DNA of 64,000 nucleotides from Struthio camelus (Eukaryota; Chordata; Aves; Struthioniformes; Struthionidae): NCBI RefSeq assembly GCF_040807025.1, contig NC_090943.1, forward strand, positions 142,868,264-142,932,263, given 5' to 3'. Made by a program: the position numbers and the translations under genes. Under the pieces are notes generated by a model. That model worked only from the letters and a program-made list of their open reading frames with translations. It made no database searches and was not told the origin of the DNA. Every line of letters starts with the position of its first letter. Within the stretch, counting starts at the first letter, position 1. Below, piece after piece: positions 57,785 through 64,000 of this stretch.

Positions 57785-60655
57785 GAACAAACAGAAGTTA
57801 GGGCTGTTCCTACAAAAATGCCCAAACCCAGGCCAGAAGGTTTTGTGCGTTGCACTGGGTGGATGGTGCTATTCCAGCTAAAATAAGTGATTGCTGCATA
57901 ATACATTATTTTTAGGGGAGTACGTGGGGAAAAAAATTATTTTGCTGAGCAAACATTGGTCTTGCATCATACTTTTCATTTACCTGTTTGCCTATAACGT
58001 GAAAGCTCTTGAATTTTGTATCTGATCAGTCCCAACGTTTCAAGGAATATTCATAGCCTATGTGACCAGAGTCAATCTGGCTACATTTTGGCAAAGTCTT
58101 TCGAGACTTTCCTTAACATAAGGTAGAGATGAGCAGAATGGGTGCTTATAGAAGTCTATAAGATGGCTATATCCTGACTGGAGGGTGTATCCTGGCAGAT
58201 GGCAGTCTCCTGACAGATAGATACCCAGACTTGGCCAGAGTAGCTCAAGAGAGGAGTAAAAATTAATAGTTGTGTTTTTTGGAAAACAAGAGAAAACTGG
58301 TCTGCTTTATGAAATAAACTTATTTGTGATTTTTAGATCACTTTAAAAGCAAATGAGGAAAAGAAGTGGAAAAGCAACCTAGATTTCTTGATTCTGTGCT
58401 TGGAGAATGGAGTTACTGTTAATGGCAGGAACTTCACAGGAAAGTCCTATTTTGTGTTAGGAATACTTGTTGTTAGTTTTGTCATCTTTCCTAGTTAAAT
58501 GTAAGAAATAAGATGCAACCAAAAGCATAGGGGACAGCCCATCTTTGTTTTAAGGACAGTTAAAGAGAAATATGGTTCCAAAAACTCAAATCAGTGGTAG
58601 AAATTGAATCAATCATACTGTTCTTTCATCTTTTCTTTACATATGATATGAAGCTGCTCATGCTGTCTGAAACATCATGATTTTAGTCATGAAAGCTGAA
58701 TATGCCTTAAAATAAGTCAGCAATACTTCACTTGTATGTAAGTTCTGACTATCATTAAGGTAGTAGTAAAGGTAAAAAAAGGTTTATTTTCAGCCTGTCT
58801 GTTTTTCACAGGAATGCAGTGCAATCTCCCTCTGTTTTGTTTGAAAGTGTTAGACAACAGATGTCATGGCCTGCGGGAAGATGCCTGATGAAGCAAAGAC
58901 AATGAACTTTAAAAACAAAATGGCTTAGGCTGTTTGCAGTCAGTGCTCAGAAACATTAAATCAGAAGAAAAGAATGAACCTAAAAGAAAAAAGACTCTAG
59001 AAAGGGATAGCTGTAGTCTTGAAAGGTTTTGAAACTCTTCAGAAATCCTTAATGAGTCTTCCCAGTCATTGGCAAAATTGCACTGTAGTCTGCTGCTTGA
59101 CTCGTCTATGATGAGCCTTCGTTCCGACCAAAATTTGTCTTTTGAACCAGAGCTACTTTTCCTACTGAAGCTGCTACTACCTTCCTGCCTTTCAGTTTAG
59201 TCAAACTATCGCTTTCTGACAAGAAGATGAACCAAAAAAACCCATATGTTGTCCCTGAACCAAAGATTTTCCCCGACAGCCCTGCCGGTGGATACTTGGA
59301 GCGTGTGAATGTCTGACTACTCCATTTGAGCGCTCTGGTGGATTGAGACAGTTTCTTGTATTAGGGAGTGAAACTTATGCAGTAGCTGGGTGAGCTTCAG
59401 AAGAGCTGAACAGCTGTTTTTATTCCTTTTCTGTAGTGGCAGTGTGTCTCAGCACAAAATAGGTTCTCTGAAGCAGCAATAATTTTTTTCTAAGACTGCG
59501 CGTGCTCCAAACTACCTTTCCTTATGTTCCAGATGCGAAAAGATTCTTACAAAAATTGCAAGTACAAAACAACTCCCTTCCTCTTTTCCTCTCTTTTTTT
59601 GAAGTTCAAATTATTTCTTTTCTGCAAAGACATGTTTGGTGGGAAATAAACAACTTTCTCATACTTTTGACCCTTTTAAGTGCAGGATTTTTTCCACAAA
59701 GTCTTTCAAAGTCATTTAAATTATTTTGGAAAGGGGAATGAAAGAAAAAGAAACAGTTGAAAACAAGTCCATATTTTTTGCATATCTCTGTTTTGACTCA
59801 TGACGGTTCTTCTGTAGTCAAAAATTTTCAGCTATATCTAACTCTTGTTGAATTTGTTAATCAAGCCTGGTCAGATCTTGCTGCATATTTGAAATTTTCT
59901 TAATTTCCTGAAAAATTTTAAAAAACTTGTTGGAAGGCCTAAAATACTTTTCCTGTTTTTTTTTTTTTTTCCTGATAATTACGTAGGATTTGCCTATGTA
60001 GCGGGCTTAAGTTGTTGCAATTACAAAGGACTACACTTACTGAAAGACAATACTGTTGAACCTAGCGGTTGCACTCTCAGGGACAGATGGAAGAAATGCA
60101 CTGTGTTTTAAGATACAGCTGTAAAGACAGACAAAAGTAGAAACACTATTTGTTGCATAAGATTTGCATTAAGTATTTTTGTCTGACTGTATGCTTACCA
60201 AAAGCAAAATTTTAGGAACTTGGCGTATTACTAATATGGAAAGATAATACTGGAAGGCAATTTTTTTTTTAACCATCCAATTTTAATGGGATTTCTTTCC
60301 AAGTATATGACTCTTGTTCCCACAAGAGAGTGCCTAAAGCTTCTCTGCAACTAATGAGCTATAATCATTTTTATGGGCCTAATTTTATAAGTTGTAGATA
60401 TCCCCAGACAAAATAAGTCTGAGTTGAATGCTCTCCTTAGTGAGGTAAATGCACCAAAGAAGCGAGGAAGACACACAGGGACTGATTCAAGACTTTTTCT
60501 ACTTATTGGCTAGTGTACATAGTTCTGAACAAGAATTTGCTAACAAAACTATTTTTTTTCCTGTAAAATCTCAAAAGAATTTTTGCTGGAACTGTGTTCC
60601 AATTGAGGAGTTCCTTCATGCCTGGAATTTTGCAATGATGAAAGAAAAAAGAGAA
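57785..60655. other. Intergenic, no gene recognised
   Basis: AT-rich, with homopolymer A and T runs. Short frames only, none recognised. Confidence 0.5.
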
Positions 60656-60680
60656 AACTCTCACTTAGGAAGTGAGAGTT
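60656..60680. repeat. Perfect 11-bp hairpin
   Basis: AACTCTCACTT, 3-nt loop AGG, AAGTGAGAGTT. It lies at the edge of the adjacent CR1 endonuclease fragment. Confidence 0.75.
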
Positions 60681-60689
60681 AGGAGGCTG

Positions 60690-60890
60690 TCATCAATGTG
60701 CTCCAGAACCCTTCTGGATTGCTTGTGCCTTGCTGTGTTGCCCTGCCAGCTGATATTAGGGTGGTCAAAGTCCCTCATGAGGACCAGGGCCAGCTGAATG
60801 CAGAAGGCCTTATCTACTTCTTCCTGATCAGGTGGTCTTTAGCAGATACCCAGCAGTTGGCCACATTGGTCTGTTCTCTGACCCGAATTC
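60690..60890 (-). mobile_element. Old CR1 ORF2 endonuclease-region fragment
   Basis: On the minus strand the conceptual translation, with frame slips, reads like the CR1 endonuclease: RPPDQEEVDKAF, then LALVLMRDFDHPNISWQ, then GNTARHKQSRRVLEHIDDSL. An internal piece of a full CR1 rather than the usual 3' end. Frames are broken. Confidence 0.8.
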
Positions 60891-60894
60891 TGTT

Positions 60895-63540
60895 ACTCTC
60901 TTCATAGCCATGACTTTCCCAAGTACCTCTCAGGCATGCATGGGAGTGGGTGGGAATGGCCCAGAAGAGGTGGCCTGGCAAAAGAAGCCTGCTTCTGGCT
61001 GCTTTCTTTCCTTAGTGTCCTTCCCCCTCTCCTCCTGCCTCTAATGGCATGCATGGCTGTGTTGTGTGCTAGAACACACACAACAGGGTCTTTGAGAAGG
61101 AGTGGGCTACAGGCTGATGACTTGTCGTGGTGGGCTATATGCAAGCTGGGAGCTCTAGTGGGGGCTGGCCAGCTTCTTGATGTTAGCTCTATGCAATAAA
61201 TGCAGGATGTGTTGGGCCACCTCTCTAATGGGGCACTGACAGAAGAGAGATGGCCTAGCAGCCCTGGCAATAGGCCTGCAGGGCCTATTCAGACCTTAAT
61301 CAGACTCAGTAGAATAGCAGGTGAGGTCTGAGAAATTGCTGCATTCAGCCTTTTTCAAAAGGGTTGAAATGTGGCAAGCAAAGTTGTGTGTGTGGGTGTC
61401 TTTTTTTTTTTTTCCTTTTCTTCCTTCCCTCCCCTCCCCTCCATTCCATGCTTCCTCGTGTACTAAGCTATTGATTTAGGAGGTTGCTGTTCAGAGGCAC
61501 AAGCTCTCAGCTGCAGCACAGCACTGGGGTACATCTTCCACTCCAAAGAAGCCAAAGTGCTATGAAAGTGTATGATGCTAAGAAAGGGTGTAAGAGATGG
61601 TGGCCCTAGTAGGGGGACCAGACTGAGTGAATCTCACACTAAGAGTATAAGATTTGACAGTTCTGCTAGGTGTATGCACAGCAGAGCAGAACAAAGAATC
61701 ACAGCCCCTTTTTGTTTCATATAGTGGTTTATTGAAAGCCATGGTTTGTTTGTTTATTCTCTGCCAGGAGCAGAGAATGCTCCTGGCTTGCCTAAGAAAC
61801 ATTCCTGCCAGAGCTGTCCAAAGCAAAAGGTTTCTTTTTAATTAAAGAAGAGGCACTTTTTAAATAGAAAAAAAAAAAAGAAATAAAAAGATAGTTTTCT
61901 AACCACCTATATTTCAGTCATAATCCATATGACGTAGCTGGAGATTTCTCTGTTAGAATGTAGTGAAGTTTATAAGAGGACATTACATCACTGGACTTGT
62001 GATTTTTCTGGGTTATATGCAGGGACACCAATGACAGATAAATGCATTAGGCAGTATTTGGCCACCATTTAATGTATGCCTTCCCAAACTGAAAGGTTTT
62101 ACTCTTTAGAGATGAATGTTGGAAAGAACTGGGGGAGCATCAATACATGTCACGCTATTGTGATATTGTTTATGTGACATCTCAGCACTGGACAACAACA
62201 AAAGCAAGTATGCCAATATTACTCTTTCCTATGACTGTTCATAACTGAGTGATGCTGGCCGTTTCTCTGTTGTATGAAGCTGAAAAGTCAAGCTTTGTCT
62301 TCTTCCTATTCGATTTGAGTATCTGAATTCAGTAAATAAGTATTAGGGCTGTTAGGCCAACAGGGAGCAGTTTTTTCTGGTAATGATCTAGATTTATGCA
62401 TGGCATATATACTTCTTGGTATGATTTGGGAGTATTGAGATATGGTACCAATTCCTTCAGGAATGAGGAGTTTGTTTCACTTGAGGGACACCTTCTGCGT
62501 GTTGCTGGGTATTCTCTTTTTCAGCAAATGATCATTTCCTCCTTATTTCTGTTTGATTTCTTTTGTTCTCAGGTGTCATTCCAAACACTAACAAGAATCT
62601 GGAGCCATTAAAACCCTGGAAAATATTTTAACTTCTGTCCTTTGATATTGTATAATACACTGGCAAAAAACAACAACTTCATAAACTTTTGGAACAGAAC
62701 TGCGATATTAAAACAGTATTAGAATCCCTTTGGCAGAAGTCACAAACTTCTGTCTAGCCTCAGTATGTAGCTCCATAAGTTTCAATTTCTATCCACTTTT
62801 TCTTTGTGCATTGAAGTCATAATTCTTCCAAAAATATTTTTGCTGATTCATATTCCCAGGAAAGTTCCTCCTTTTCCTTCATGTTCAACCAGTGGATTAG
62901 CTAGGGATAATAATGCTTCTTAAAGGTTCTATGCGAACAAAGTCTTTGAATTCTTCCTTTGACCCAAACTCAGGGTCTTAGTCTGAGAAAAATACAGCTT
63001 TTCCTAGCTGCTGGAAAAATTCTGTCAAGATTTCTAACATAAGATATTGCCACAATTACAGTGTATATATTTAAATCTTACCTCTACCAACCCCAGGGGG
63101 TTTCATCTCCCAGGCAAGAGAGATTGAAATGATAGCAAGGAGGTGTTTCCTATTCATTCTGCATTCTCAATTTATTGCTGGCAAATGGGATCACTGGGGA
63201 GATAAACATCACTTCTGAAGAAGTGCTTTGGCTCCATTTTCAGCTAATTCTTAATTTTAAAGGTCTAACATCTTTTCATATGTGTGTGGAAAGTTCACCG
63301 CTTGAAGTAAGTTGGACTGTGTAAAGGGGAATGTCTTGAAGGCCTTTCAGGGCATGTGGATGTGTCTGAAGTAGGAGCAAGACTAATTCAAAGTTCTTTG
63401 TTTCTATAGAAATTTGGTCATCCGTATCTGTTAATTTGATAGTTCTGGGATCTGTCAAAGAAAATGAACTGAATCAGTCCATCACTCTGTCCCTGGAATG
63501 CCGTGACTGTAGTTTCGCATTCAAAATATTTATCCTCTAC
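60895..63540. other. Intergenic, no gene recognised; long pyrimidine tract
   Basis: A pure pyrimidine run of about 43 nt at 61400-61442. The rest is AT-rich without recognised exons. Confidence 0.5.
61400..61442 (+). repeat. Polypyrimidine tract
   Basis: T-run passing into CCTTTTCTTCC and CCCTCCCCTCC with no purine. Mirror-like segments could adopt triplex (H-DNA) structure. Confidence 0.8.
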
Positions 63541-63546
63541 AGGCAA

Positions 63547-63675
63547 TCATCCAGTTCTTTGTCGCTGGAGAATGCTGGCCATGAAACTTATGTGGTTTAG
63601 CATATTTTCTAGCATATGTGCACGGGCCTCCAGTCTTTTCCCACAACACTCACACTTTGTATCTTCAATTACCAT
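63547..63675 (-). other. Unassigned short Cys-containing frame
   Basis: Minus-strand frame of 42 codons containing EDTKCECCGKRLEARAHMLE and NHISFMASILQRQ, protein-like in composition. No homologue recognised and no clear donor in frame. Possible exon or pseudogene scrap, or chance. Confidence 0.12.
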
Positions 63676-64000
63676 GGTGTTTACTCCAGATGTCAGTCAG
63701 GCTTTGGATCAAGACCAGAAACTTTGCCACTAATTTCTTGTAATGGAGCTGGTATTGCACCACGTGGGTGAGGAAGGTTTGTTCTTGCAGAGAGCCTAAC
63801 AGAGCCTGTGAAGGCTGAGCTAACAGTTTGGGTGTGCTGGCAAGACTGCATGCTCCAGTGGGCTTGGGCTGGCAAGCTCAGTAATGGAGAATTTGCCCGC
63901 TGGCCATCTTTCACAAAAGCGGAGTTTCCAAGGAGATAAGCACCTGTCTGCCATAAACCCTTTCTCTGCTTTCCTCTTCTGAGGTATCTGAGGACACTTT

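Noticed and set aside
1-64000. CRISPR arrays, operons, tRNA or rRNA genes
   Set aside because: The DNA is vertebrate nuclear. No direct-repeat/spacer array or convincing cloverleaf or rRNA segment was seen.

Overview
The window is eukaryotic, vertebrate nuclear DNA, most probably from a bird. Coding exons are short, separated by AT-rich introns with GT-AG borders, and the interspersed repeats I can identify are CR1 non-LTR retrotransposons whose 3' ends carry the octamer-type tails typical of sauropsids. The youngest CR1 (about 53.58-54.18 kb) keeps an intact 156-codon end of ORF2 and closely resembles avian CR1. The bird assignment is an inference: crocodilians and turtles also carry CR1.

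Region 1, about 1-32.7 kb, plus strand. This is the 3' two-thirds of TRAPPC8, the TRAPPIII-specific trafficking subunit. I resolve 20 constitutive coding exons (751 to the stop at 31872). Together they give 971 codons plus stop with every junction phase agreeing, matching residues of about 465-1435 of the vertebrate protein. A further 48-nt in-frame exon (26341-26388) looks like a cassette exon. The first exons of the gene lie before the window.

Region 2, about 35.5-38.9 kb, minus strand. An 833-codon uninterrupted frame (791 residues from the preferred start) encodes CATSPERD, the delta auxiliary subunit of the sperm calcium channel CatSper. It has a signal peptide, a long ectodomain with many N-glycosylation sequons and one C-terminal membrane helix. 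Mammalian CATSPERD has many exons and lies elsewhere, so an intact intronless copy next to TRAPPC8 looks like a functional retrogene. CatSper has been reported absent from birds, so this is the standout observation. The frame begins in a GC- and CpG-rich block that could be its promoter. TRAPPC8 and CATSPERD are convergent (tail to tail).

Region 3, about 39-64 kb. I recognise no protein-coding gene. It holds CR1 copies of different ages (53.58-54.18 young; 54.40-54.70, 57.49-57.78 and 60.69-60.89 old), a degenerate GGAG/CTACTGG-type tandem repeat (40.9-41.45 kb), an isolated CpG-rich block with splice-like borders and a G-quadruplex motif (49.36-49.86 kb), and a 67-bp near-perfect nested fold-back (56277-56343). 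The RING-finger genes that follow TRAPPC8 in human (RNF125, RNF138) were not seen here.
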